NCBI GenBank assembly: GCA_944327295.1
Contig: CALVHF010000010.1
Location: 1 to 42,877 of the forward strand
Origin: an uncultured Desulfovibrio sp.
GTDB taxonomy: Bacteria; Desulfobacterota; Desulfovibrionia; Desulfovibrionales; Desulfovibrionaceae
Direction: 5' to 3'
DNA: 42,877 bases
Positions within the stretch are counted from its first letter, which is position 1, and the number at the start of each line of letters is the position of its first letter. This document shows positions 6,903 to 15,710 of this stretch, one piece after another. The position numbers were made by a program, and so were the translations under genes. Under the pieces are notes generated by a model, which had not been told where the DNA came from, did no database searches, and saw only the letters and a program-made list of their open reading frames with translations.

Positions 6903-8891
6903 TTAGGCGAGCAGTGCCCTGGCCCTGGCCACGACGGCGTCCACGGTGAAGCCGAACTTGTCGGTCAGCACGGAACCGGGCGCAGAGGCTCCGAAGTGAT
7001 CAATGCCCAGGACATCGCCGTCCAGGCCTACGTAGCGGCGCCAGTACTCGGGCCAGCTGGCTTCCACGGCCAGGCGGGTACGCACGGAAGAGGGCAGGAC
7101 GGCCTCCCTGTAGTCGGCATCCTGCGCGTCAAAGATGGTGCAGCAGGGCATGGAGACAACGCGCACCCTGGTGCCGGCCGCAGCGAGTGCCTCGGCAGCG
7201 CCAAGGCAGAGGCTGACTTCCGAGCCCGTGCCCAGCAGGATGATGTCCGGCGTGCCTTCGCAGTCGCGAACAATGTAGGCACCCCGGGCAATTTCGGCCT
7301 GTGCGGGCTTGGAAATGAAGGGCAGACCCTGTCTGGACAGTGAGAGGCAGGTGGGATTGTTTCTGCCAAGCGCCGTCTGCCAGGCCACGGCACACTCTTC
7401 GCTGTCGCAGGGACGCCAGAGGTCGCAGTCGGGAAGGGATCTGAGCATGTTGAGATGCTCAATGGGCTGGTGGGTGGGGCCATCCTCGCCCACGGCATAG
7501 GAGTCGTGGGTCAGCACCCAGACCACACGCAGATGCATGAGGCTGGCCAGACGGATGGCGTGCTTGGCGTAGTCGGAAAAGACCATGAAGGTGCCGGCAT
7601 AGGGGATGAAGCCGCCGTGCACGGCCAGGCCGTTCATGATGCAGCCCATGCCGAATTCGCGCACGCCGTAGCAGATGTAGTTGCCCTCGTAGACCGCAGG
7701 ATCCATGATGGTGGAAGACGGAGTCTTGGTGCCGACAGAACCGGACAGGTCCGCGGATCCGCCAATGAGTTCGGGCAGGGACGGGACCAGGACGCTCAGC
7801 ACGTTCTTGGAGGCGACACGTGTGGCCAGCTTTTCCTGCTTTTCCTGTGCCTGCTTCACAAAGTCGGCCAGGATCTGATCCGTCTGCGCCGGCAGGGTGC
7901 CTGCCAGACGGCGGGTGAATTCCTCGCAGAGTTCGGGGTAGGCTTGCCTGTATTCGGCAAGGGCCTCGTTCCAGGCTGCTTCCAGGCGGGCACCTTCTTC
8001 CCGGGCGTCCCAGGCCCTGGCGATCTCTTCGGGAATGACAAAGGGCTCGGCCTCCCAGCCAAGGTTTTTCTTGGCTGCGGCTGCCATCTCTGCACCAAGA
8101 GGGGCACCGTGGGATTTTTCGGAGTCTGCCAGTTCGGAGCCGAAGCCTATGTGGGTACGGCAGATGATGAGGCTCGGGCGATCCTCGTCGGCCCGTGCCG
8201 CGGCAATAGCTTGATCCAGGGCTTCGTAGTCATGGCCGTCGACAGGTCCTATGACCTGCCAGCCGTAGGCCCTGAAGCGGACGGCCACATCTTCCGTGAA
8301 CCAGCCTGTGACCTTGCCGTCAATGGAAATGCCGTTGCTGTCGTATATGGCAATGAGCTTGTCGAGCTTCCAGACGCCTGCCAGGGAGCAGGCTTCATGG
8401 CTCAGGCCTTCCATGAGACAGCCGTCGCCAAGGAAAACATAGGTTCTGTGATCGACAATTGTGTGACCGGGCTTGTTGAACTTTCTGGCAAGCAGGCGTT
8501 CAGCCAGGGCCATGCCCACGGCCGAGGCTATGCCAGAGCCCAGGGGACCGGTAGTGATATCCACGCCGGGCGTATGGCCGTATTCGGGATGGCCTGGGGT
8601 CAGGGAACCCCACTGTCTGAACTGGGCAAGGTCTTCGGCAGAGAGGGCGTAGCCTGTGAGGTGGAGCAGGCTGTAGAGCAGCATGGAGGCGTGACCGTTG
8701 GAGAGCACAAAGCGGTCACGGTTGAACCAGGCAGGATTGGCGGGATTATGTCTGAAGCCATGACGCCACAAGGCTTCGGCCATGTCGGCCATGCCCAGCG
8801 GGGCTCCGGGATGCCCGGAACGGGCTTTTTCGATGGCATCAATGGCAAGGGCCCTGATGGCATTGGCACATTGGCGGCGAGAAACTGGCAT
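6903..8891 (-). CDS. tkt: Transketolase
   Basis: Transketolase moves two-carbon units between sugar phosphates in the non-oxidative pentose phosphate pathway, using thiamine diphosphate. The 662-residue product has the N-terminal SGHPGAPLGMAD segment, the ThDP motif beginning GDGCLMEG and ending in a DSN, the pyrimidine domain around GEDGPTHQP and a C-terminal transketolase domain. Length is typical. It follows rpe by 25 bp, which fits joint control of pentose phosphate enzymes. Confidence 0.97.
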   Translation of the reverse strand: MPVSRRQCANAIRALAIDAIEKARSGHPGAPLGMADMAEALWRHGFRHNPANPAWFNRDRFVLSNGHASMLLYSLLHLTGYALSAEDLAQFRQWGSLTPGHPEYGHTPGVDITTGPLGSGIASAVGMALAERLLARKFNKPGHTIVDHRTYVFLGDGCLMEGLSHEACSLAGVWKLDKLIAIYDSNGISIDGKVTGWFTEDVAVRFRAYGWQVIGPVDGHDYEALDQAIAAARADEDRPSLIICRTHIGFGSELADSEKSHGAPLGAEMAAAAKKNLGWEAEPFVIPEEIARAWDAREEGARLEAAWNEALAEYRQAYPELCEEFTRRLAGTLPAQTDQILADFVKQAQEKQEKLATRVASKNVLSVLVPSLPELIGGSADLSGSVGTKTPSSTIMDPAVYEGNYICYGVREFGMGCIMNGLAVHGGFIPYAGTFMVFSDYAKHAIRLASLMHLRVVWVLTHDSYAVGEDGPTHQPIEHLNMLRSLPDCDLWRPCDSEECAVAWQTALGRNNPTCLSLSRQGLPFISKPAQAEIARGAYIVRDCEGTPDIILLGTGSEVSLCLGAAEALAAAGTRVRVVSMPCCTIFDAQDADYREAVLPSSVRTRLAVEASWPEYWRRYVGLDGDVLGIDHFGASAPGSVLTDKFGFTVDAVVARARALLA

Positions 8892-8916
8892 AGCACGCTC
8901 CTTACAAAACGGCTCG

Positions 8917-9627
8917 CTACGCTTGGCGAGGTTTCCAGTGTGAACAGGTCATTGCTGCCGCACGCAGCGGTCCCTGATCGGCAGCTGCGGCAAAGGCCGC
9001 AAGACGCTGATCATAGGGCGGAAAACGGAAGAACGCGGAACCGGAGACAAAGACGTCAGCGCCGCAACGGACAAGCTGACCTATGTTTTCCGGGCAGACT
9101 CCGCCGTCTACCTGAATGGGAATGGTGCTGCCCCCGTGGGCATCCAGGAGGCTGCGCACCTCCCGTATCTTTTCTTCCACAACGGGCAGGAATTTCTGTC
9201 CGGAAAAGCCCGGATTGACGCTCATGAGCAGAACCATGTCCACATCGCGGACAAGCCAGCGCAAAAAGGAGCAGTCCGTGGACGGGTTGAGCGCCACGCC
9301 TGCCAGACAGCCCAGTTCGCGGATCCGGGCAAGGCAGCGCTGCAGATGGGTCTCTGCCTCGGCATGTACAACCAGCATGTCTGCGCCGGCCATGGCAAAG
9401 TCCTCCACATAGCGGGATGGATTCTGAATCATGAGATGCACATCAAAGAAAAGCCGGCTCATCTTGCGCAGGGAGGCAATGACGGGTGTGCCGAAGGTAA
9501 TGTTCGGGGCAAACAGGCCGTCTATGACGTCAAGATGCAGCCAGGGCACGCCGGCCTGTTCCAGGGCCTGGCACTCTTCGCCCAGTTTGCCGAAATTTGC
9601 AGAGAGAAGGGATGGCGAGAGAATCAT
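8917..9627 (-). CDS. rpe: Ribulose-phosphate 3-epimerase
   Basis: Rpe interconverts ribulose 5-phosphate and xylulose 5-phosphate, supplying transketolase next door. The 236-residue TIM-barrel protein shows LSPSLLSANF at the start, the metal-binding HLDVIDG (His and Asp), the MSVNPGFSGQKF phosphate loop and QVDGGV. The start overlaps the stop of the MerR-type gene (ATGA arrangement), which suggests translational coupling. The C-terminus is slightly longer than usual. Confidence 0.96.
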   Translation of the reverse strand: MILSPSLLSANFGKLGEECQALEQAGVPWLHLDVIDGLFAPNITFGTPVIASLRKMSRLFFDVHLMIQNPSRYVEDFAMAGADMLVVHAEAETHLQRCLARIRELGCLAGVALNPSTDCSFLRWLVRDVDMVLLMSVNPGFSGQKFLPVVEEKIREVRSLLDAHGGSTIPIQVDGGVCPENIGQLVRCGADVFVSGSAFFRFPPYDQRLAAFAAAADQGPLRAAAMTCSHWKPRQA

Positions 9628-10055
9628 TGTCCGCCTCCTTGAGTGAGCAGAGTTCTCACAGCTTTGAGCTCCTCGCAGACCTCTTGTAAAAAGGCCGTTT
9701 CCTGTTCACGGCGTTTGAGAGCCTGTTCGCGGCGCCGTGCGGCCAGCTCCCTTTGCCGTTCCTCCAGTTCCTGACTGCGCATCTGCACTTCCTCTTCCGT
9801 CAGCGAGGAAAGCTGCAGGGATTTTTCCAGGACCTGGCGTGCGCCTTCAATGGTAAGGCCCTTTGTATAGAGCAATTCCTTGATACGCCGCAAGAGTTGC
9901 ACATCCTCGTGCGTATAGCCCCTGTGCCCGCTCGACATGCGCTTGGGAAGGAGTTCGGGAAACTTAGTCTCCCAGAAGCGCAGGACAGACGTCCTGACTC
10001 CCAGAATGGTTGCAACTTCCCCGATGCGATAGATTTTCTGCTTCAGCGGCGGCAT
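9624..10055 (-). CDS. MerR-type DNA-binding regulator
   Basis: The 143-residue product starts with a MerR winged helix-turn-helix (residues about 8-75: YRIGEVATILGV, RFWE, GHRGYT). It ends in a long charged coiled coil rich in Glu, Gln and Arg, which would serve for dimerisation. No effector-binding domain or metal-binding Cys is present. The ATG at 10055 gives the family start; the upstream extension to 10127 is unlikely. It overlaps rpe by 4 bases and so is probably co-transcribed with rpe and tkt, and may regulate them. A terminator at 10217-10270 separates it from pheT, so a promoter should lie in 10056-10216, but I cannot point to a good one. Confidence 0.88.
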   Translation of the reverse strand: MPPLKQKIYRIGEVATILGVRTSVLRFWETKFPELLPKRMSSGHRGYTHEDVQLLRRIKELLYTKGLTIEGARQVLEKSLQLSSLTEEEVQMRSQELEERQRELAARRREQALKRREQETAFLQEVCEELKAVRTLLTQGGGQ

Positions 10056-10216
10056 GAACCCTTCCCTGCAGTTTGTACGTTTGCGTCCTGAAGAGGATGT
10101 GCTTCCTCGGAACACTTTCGGGGGCATAGTGACATGTTTTCCCTCTCACGTCCATATAGAGCCGGAAACGCCAGGAGAGAATACTGAAGCAGCAGAAAGG
10201 TTTTTTTGTGCACAAC

Positions 10217-10270
10217 AGAAAAAGAGCACGAAAAGGTGGCTTTTTCTTGTCCTTTTCGTGCTCTTTTCAT
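10217..10270 (-). terminator. Terminator after pheT
   Basis: A perfect stem of 16 bp (10221-10236 with 10251-10266) has a 14-nt loop, with A and T runs on both sides. It should end pheT transcription on the minus strand and could act in both directions. Confidence 0.9.
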
Positions 10271-10348
10271 CAATTGGTTGCCTTGCAGCACAAACGGAGT
10301 TTCATTGCGCGCAGATGCTGCATGCAGAGTCTTTCTTCAGAGTGAGCT

Positions 10349-12742
10349 CTAGATGCGCACGCCGAGCTTCTTTTCCAGGAAAGCGACAATGCGATCGCGT
10401 TCCTTGTCTGCCTCGGCATCCTTGAGGGTCTTTTTGGCATGCCTGAAGGTCAGGCGGAAGGTGAGGTTCCTGGTCTCGCCGCCTTCGGGCAGGAAGAGGT
10501 CCACCATGGTGACTTCTTCAAGCAGGGGCGAACGGGCCTCCCGGATGGCCTCTTCAATGGTCTGTGCCTTCATGAGCGGATCGGCAATGACCGTGATGTC
10601 GCGGCGCACGGCCGGGAAGGTGGCCAGTTCCTGGAAGGGCCTGAGAGAGCTGTTGAAGAGGTCCTGCAGGATTTCGAGATTGTATTCGGCCATCCACACG
10701 GGCCAGCGGGCCTCGTACCTGTCGGCAATGGCCGGCTGGACGCGGCCCATGGTGCCGATGACCGTCTCGCCCACAAGAACCTCCACGGCGGGCAGCATGT
10801 AGGGATGCTTTTTGCAAGAGCGCACCTGCATCTCGCCCAGGTGCAGGGTACGCAGCAGGGCGGCGGTGATGCCCTTGAGGTCCAGATAATCCAGTTCGCC
10901 GGCCTTCTGCGGCCAGACATTGTCGAACCTGCGGCCGGAGAGCATGAGGCCTATCATGCCGGTCTCGGCCACCGTGGTGTAGGAGCCGGAATCCTTGTGG
11001 AAGACATGGGCCAGTTCAAAGATGCGCACTGCCGCAGCGCCCTGACGCATATTGGTGCTCAGGGTATGCAGAAGGCCTGGAGCCAGCACGGTGCGCAGCA
11101 CGTCCTGATCGGCAGAGAGGGGATTCATGACCTGTATGCGATCGTCGGAGGGCAGGTTGAGCAGATCCAGTTCCCTGTTGCCCACAAAGCTGTAGTTGAT
11201 GGCCTCGTTGAGGCCAAGACCGCTGCCCCAGCGACGCAGGCGGTCCCAGAAGGCATAGGCCGTTTCCGGAGCCGTGGCATCTTCCAGCTTGCGTTCTATG
11301 GCAGGAAGAACGGGAACTATGCGGTCCATGCCGTAGTAGCGGGCCACTTCCTCGATGAGATCGGCTTCGCGGGTGACGTCCGGACGCCAGCTCGGCTGGG
11401 TGACTTCCCAGGTGCTCTCGTCCTTTTCTTCCACGGCGCAGCCAAGCCCCTCAAGAATCTTCCTGCTGAACTCGCGACCCGGTTCTTCGCCGAGCAGGGC
11501 CGTGCAGCGGGCCGGACGGTAGGAAATCTTGGCCGGGACAAAGGGAGCGGGCTCGCTTTTGCACAGCTGGTCGGAGACCTGGCCACCGGCCAGGGACTGA
11601 ATCATGGCACTGGCACGATCGAGGCACCACTGCGTGCGGCCCTGATCCACGCCGCGCTCGAAGCGGAAAGAGGCTTCGGAGTGCAGGCCCAGACGTCTGG
11701 CCGTGCCCCTGATGGTGGCGGGATGGAAGACAGCGGATTCCAGGAAGACGCCGGTGCTTTCACTGGTCACTTCGGACTCGAGACCGCCCATGACGCCGGC
11801 AAGACCCACGGCGCCCTCGGCATCGCGTATGGTCAGATCCCTGGCGCTCAGAATGCGTTCCTGTCCGTCCAGGGTGGTAAACTTCTCGCCTTCTTCGGCC
11901 AGGCGGACAAGGACCCTGCCACCGCGCACCTTGCCGAGATCAAAGGAGTGCAGGGGCTGGCCGCATTCCATGAGGATGTAGTTGGTCACGTCAACGACGT
12001 TGGAAATGGCACGCACGCCCACGGCATGGAGCCTGCAGCGCAGGGCCAGGGGGCTCGGAGCCAGGGTCACGTTGGTGATGACCCTGCCAAGGTAGCAGGG
12101 GCAGAGTTTCGGATCCGCGATTTCAATGACAGGATGGGGCAGATCGCACTTGCTCAGGATGAGCGGGCGTTCCTGCACGGTCATGGGCAGATTGAAGGCT
12201 AGGGCCACTTCGCGGGCAAGACCCAGGACAGAAAGGCAGTCTGCCCTGTTGGGAGTCACGTCGATGTCCAGGACTTCAGTGTCCAGATTCAGGGCATCCA
12301 CAAGGCGGCTGCCCACGGTGCAGGTTTCGGGCAGCACGAGAATGCCCTGATGATCCTCGCTCAACCCCAGCTCGCGCTCGGAGCAGATCATGCCGAAGGA
12401 GGGCTCGCCGCGCAGTTTGGCCTTCTTGATCACAAGGCCGCCGGGCATGGTCGTGCCCACCGTTGCCACAGGCACAATCTGTCCTGCAGCCACGTTGGGG
12501 GCGCCGCAGACGATGGGCAGAAGCTCGCCCTGTCCCACGTCCACCTTGCAGACGTGCATGTGATCGGAATTGGGATGGGGTTCGCATTCCACGACCCTGC
12601 CAACCACAATGGACTCTATTTCCCTGAAGGGATGGACAATCTCTTCAAGTTCCAGACCGAGCATGGTCAGGCGGTCGGCAAGTGCCTCGGCACTTCCCTC
12701 ATAGGGAACAAATTCACGTAACCAGGAAAGAGACAGCAGCAT
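10349..12742 (-). CDS. pheT: Phenylalanyl-tRNA synthetase beta subunit
   Basis: PheT forms the alpha2-beta2 enzyme with PheS and charges tRNA-Phe. The 797-residue product has the N-terminal SLSWLREFV start, a tRNA-binding OB domain (residues about 40-150), the B3/B4 editing region, a B5 domain, a catalytic-like core and the C-terminal anticodon-binding FDX-ACB domain ending FLEKKLGVRI. Length matches the bacterial family. It lies downstream of pheS, separated by a small lipoprotein gene. Confidence 0.97.
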   Translation of the reverse strand: MLLSLSWLREFVPYEGSAEALADRLTMLGLELEEIVHPFREIESIVVGRVVECEPHPNSDHMHVCKVDVGQGELLPIVCGAPNVAAGQIVPVATVGTTMPGGLVIKKAKLRGEPSFGMICSERELGLSEDHQGILVLPETCTVGSRLVDALNLDTEVLDIDVTPNRADCLSVLGLAREVALAFNLPMTVQERPLILSKCDLPHPVIEIADPKLCPCYLGRVITNVTLAPSPLALRCRLHAVGVRAISNVVDVTNYILMECGQPLHSFDLGKVRGGRVLVRLAEEGEKFTTLDGQERILSARDLTIRDAEGAVGLAGVMGGLESEVTSESTGVFLESAVFHPATIRGTARRLGLHSEASFRFERGVDQGRTQWCLDRASAMIQSLAGGQVSDQLCKSEPAPFVPAKISYRPARCTALLGEEPGREFSRKILEGLGCAVEEKDESTWEVTQPSWRPDVTREADLIEEVARYYGMDRIVPVLPAIERKLEDATAPETAYAFWDRLRRWGSGLGLNEAINYSFVGNRELDLLNLPSDDRIQVMNPLSADQDVLRTVLAPGLLHTLSTNMRQGAAAVRIFELAHVFHKDSGSYTTVAETGMIGLMLSGRRFDNVWPQKAGELDYLDLKGITAALLRTLHLGEMQVRSCKKHPYMLPAVEVLVGETVIGTMGRVQPAIADRYEARWPVWMAEYNLEILQDLFNSSLRPFQELATFPAVRRDITVIADPLMKAQTIEEAIREARSPLLEEVTMVDLFLPEGGETRNLTFRLTFRHAKKTLKDAEADKERDRIVAFLEKKLGVRI

Positions 12743-12788
12743 ACGTCACCTTGAACGCCCGCAGGCGTTGTCAAAAGCAAAAAATATA

Positions 12789-13103
12789 TCACCACACGGG
12801 ACGATCGTCCCGCGGATCAGGCAGAGGGCGTTCCACTTCCTTCTGACCGCCATAGGCACCCGAGGGAAGCCGCTTTTTTGGGGCTTGTTCCTCCACGGCA
12901 CCGGTAATGGGATTGCCATAGGCATCCGTGAAGCCGCTGATGACAGGTATCTTGCGCCCCTTGAGGGGCGTATCCGGAGATTCCAGACCCGTGTGCGGCG
13001 GCTTCGGAGAGGTGGAGACGGAATCGGCAAGGGCCTGTCCGGCACAGGCGCCCAGAAGACAGGCAAGACTCAGAAGAACGCGGAACGAAAGCAATCTTGG
13101 CAT
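12789..13103 (-). CDS. Small predicted lipoprotein between pheS and pheT
   Basis: The 104-residue product begins with a basic and hydrophobic signal ending in the lipobox LGAC (Cys at about residue 20). The mature part is short, Pro-rich and polar, with no recognised domain. Its ATG lies 3 bp after the pheS stop and its stop 46 bp before pheT, so it is embedded in the pheST operon. A role in the envelope is likely from the signal. Why it sits between the two synthetase subunits is unknown. It could be a lineage-specific gene of Desulfovibrionaceae. Confidence 0.6.
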   Translation of the reverse strand: MPRLLSFRVLLSLACLLGACAGQALADSVSTSPKPPHTGLESPDTPLKGRKIPVISGFTDAYGNPITGAVEEQAPKKRLPSGAYGGQKEVERPLPDPRDDRPVW

Positions 13104-13106
13104 GGC

Positions 13107-14141
13107 CTAGACAAACTGACGCAGGAAGCGTGCGTCATTTTCGAAGAACATGCGCAGATCGCCCAGACCATAGGTGAGCATGGCAACACGCTCGACACCG
13201 AGGCCGAAGGCAAAACCCGTAATGTCTGCGGGGTAGTTGACATAGGCGTAGACCGCAGGGTCAACCATGCCGCAGCCGAGGATTTCCAGCCAGCCTGTGC
13301 CCTTGCACACGCGGCAGGGCGTTCCGTTGCTGTGCCCCTTGCCGTGACACAGGCAGCAGGAGATATCCACTTCGGCAGAAGGTTCGGTGAAGGGGAAGAA
13401 GCTCGGGCGGAAGCGAACCCTGGTCTCGGCGCCGAACATGGCCTGGCAGAAGGCAGTGAGGATGCCGCGCAGATGGGCCAGGGTCACATGCTCGCCGACC
13501 ATGAGGCCTTCGACCTGATGAAACATGGGCGTATGGGTGATGTCGGAGTCGCGGCGGTAGACCTTGCCCGGAGCGACAATGGCCAGCGGCGGCTTGCGGC
13601 GTTCCATGGCATGGACCTGCACGGCCGATGTCTGGGTACGCAGCACAATGCTGTCCGTGATGTACAGGGTGTCCTGCATGTCCCTGGCCGGGTGTTCCGG
13701 AGGCAGGTTGAGCGCCTCGAAGTTGTAGTAGTCTGTCTCGACTTCGGGGCCGCCTTCAATGTCAAAGCCCAGTTTCTGGAAGACGGAGCAGATTTTTTCC
13801 ATGGTCAGGGTGATGGGATGGCTGGAGCCTTCCCAGGGCTGACGTCCGGGCAGGGTGGGATCAAAACGCTGCACAAATTCGTCTTCTGCGCGGGCCAGAA
13901 GCTTGGCGCGGTGGGCTTCAAAGAGCGAGGTGAGCTCTTCCTTCACCCTGTTGGCCGCCTTGCCTGCAGCAGGGCGCTCGGCCGGTTCCAGGGAGGGAAG
14001 GGCACTCATGATGGAGGCAAGCCTGCCCTTGCGGCCGAGGAAGGTCACACGCAGGCTTTCGAGATCTTCAGCTGTAGAGGCTTGGTTGAGGCCCTGTTCC
14101 AGTTCGGGGGCAAGGCTCTCCAGAGCAGAAATGATATCCAT
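13107..14141 (-). CDS. pheS: Phenylalanyl-tRNA synthetase alpha subunit
   Basis: PheS is the catalytic subunit. The 344-residue product has an N-terminal coiled coil (1-90) and a class II core with motif 2 ([22 protein letters not shown]) and motif 3 ([14 protein letters not shown]). A Cys-rich insert at residues 262-290 (Cys262, 263, 265, 276, 279 and 290) precedes the final core strands. It looks like a zinc ribbon, and comparable inserts occur in PheS of several phyla. The ATG at 14141 is chosen since family similarity starts at MDIISALES; the frame extends 8 codons upstream. A candidate attenuator lies at 14217-14253. Confidence 0.97.
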   Translation of the reverse strand: MDIISALESLAPELEQGLNQASTAEDLESLRVTFLGRKGRLASIMSALPSLEPAERPAAGKAANRVKEELTSLFEAHRAKLLARAEDEFVQRFDPTLPGRQPWEGSSHPITLTMEKICSVFQKLGFDIEGGPEVETDYYNFEALNLPPEHPARDMQDTLYITDSIVLRTQTSAVQVHAMERRKPPLAIVAPGKVYRRDSDITHTPMFHQVEGLMVGEHVTLAHLRGILTAFCQAMFGAETRVRFRPSFFPFTEPSAEVDISCCLCHGKGHSNGTPCRVCKGTGWLEILGCGMVDPAVYAYVNYPADITGFAFGLGVERVAMLTYGLGDLRMFFENDARFLRQFV

Positions 14142-14216
14142 AATTATGATCCGGGAAACACGCAAAAGACGTGTGAAGGGGCGTGCACGAAGTGCACGTT
14201 CCGTCTGGCGAAAGAT

Positions 14217-14253
14217 CGAAAAAGGCTTTAGTGCGCCCGCAGGCTCCTAAAGC
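14217..14253 (-). terminator. Candidate attenuator ahead of pheS
   Basis: On the minus strand GCTTTAG (14253-14247) pairs with CTAAAGC (14231-14225), with further pairing possible inside, followed by CTTTTT. It lies about 75 bp before the pheS start and well after the rplT terminator, so it would stop transcripts that start in this leader. A 12-codon frame with one Phe codon (14263-14228) runs through the hairpin. This resembles amino-acid attenuation as known for pheST in enterobacteria, but the regulation is inference. Confidence 0.5.
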
Positions 14254-14361
14254 TTTTGACCATCAGGTGGAATGAACAACAGTTGTGACTGTAGAAACAA
14301 AGATGGAAGAACAGGCAAAAACTGTGTTACAGAATGGAAACAAAAGGACACAGGGCCTGCA

Positions 14362-14405
14362 GAAAAGAAAAAGAGGAGACGGGACACAAGGCCTCGTCTC
14401 CTCTT
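14362..14405 (-). terminator. Terminator after rplT
   Basis: AAGAGGAGACG (14405-14395 on the minus strand) pairs perfectly with CGTCTCCTCTT (14381-14371), followed by TTTCTTTTCT. It closes the thrS-infC-rpmI-rplT unit. Confidence 0.88.
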
Positions 14406-14421
14406 GATACAGATCAGAACA

Positions 14422-14775
14422 TTAGTTGAGGGAAGCTTTAGCCTTTTCCACCAGAGCAGCAAAGTCTTCCTTGTGGAAAACGGCGAGGTCGGCAAGAACC
14501 TTGCGGTCCAGGGTGATGCCGGCGATCTTCAGGCCATGCATGAAGCGGCTGTAGGACAGGCCGCTCAGACGGGCACCGGCATTGATGCGCAGGATCCACA
14601 GCTGACGGAAATCACGTTTACGATGCTTGCGACCCTCGAAGGAGTTCTGCATTGAGCGCTCAACGGCTTCTCTGGCAGTGCGGTACAGGCGATGACGGGC
14701 ACCGCGGAAACCCTTGGCAGCATCAAGAAATTTTTTGTGCCTGCGATGTGCGGCAAGACCTCTCTTTACACGCAT
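14422..14775 (-). CDS. rplT: 50S ribosomal protein L20
   Basis: L20 binds 23S rRNA early in large-subunit assembly. The 117-residue, highly basic product shows the typical MRVKRG start and the [15 protein letters not shown] segment. AAGGAGGA lies 8 bp before the ATG. The 127-bp gap to rpmI is longer than usual for this operon and could hold a regulatory RNA structure, since L20 represses its own operon in other bacteria; I see no decisive structure. Confidence 0.98.
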   Translation of the reverse strand: MRVKRGLAAHRRHKKFLDAAKGFRGARHRLYRTAREAVERSMQNSFEGRKHRKRDFRQLWILRINAGARLSGLSYSRFMHGLKIAGITLDRKVLADLAVFHKEDFAALVEKAKASLN

Positions 14776-14902
14776 TGGTGTATCCTCCTTAAGTCCTGAA
14801 CAAGGCGTAGGTCGGTGCCCGTCAGGAGCTCACGTATGCCAGACACTCGCAAGGAGTGCTGTGCAGGAAAAAATCTGTGATCAGTGACCTGTGCCTTCGT
14901 CA

Positions 14903-15100
14903 CTAGCCGTTGGGCAGCAGACGACGGACAGCCTTCATGTTGGCGGAATCCACGACAGTGGGCTGGCCCAGGCGCATCTTGCGGCCGGGAGCCTTCTTGG
15001 TCAGGATGTGACGCAGATTCTGACGGCGACGGCGGTACTTGCCGCTGCCGGTCAGCTCAAAGCGCTTGGCGGCAGAGCGCCGTGTTTTGATCTTCGGCAT
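14903..15100 (-). CDS. rpmI: 50S ribosomal protein L35
   Basis: The 65-residue basic product starts MPKIKTRRSAAKRF and contains the conserved KYRRRRQNLRHILTKK core of L35. The ATG at 15100 is the family start; the frame runs 25 codons further upstream without similarity. It lies between infC and rplT in the conserved order. Confidence 0.97.
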   Translation of the reverse strand: MPKIKTRRSAAKRFELTGSGKYRRRRQNLRHILTKKAPGRKMRLGQPTVVDSANMKAVRRLLPNG

Positions 15101-15178
15101 TGTTGAGACCTCTCGTAATGATAACTTTCCCGATTGGGAACATGCGAGCTTGCCCCAAAATCGTGCCCCTGGCAAGCT

Positions 15179-15691
<513 letters not shown>

Positions 15692-15710
15692 GCGCCTGCG
15701 GGGCTTGATA

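Noticed and set aside
15707..15709. ATC as a rare start codon of infC
   Set aside because: No ribosome site lies at a usable distance; the ATG at 15691 gives a normal IF-3 length.
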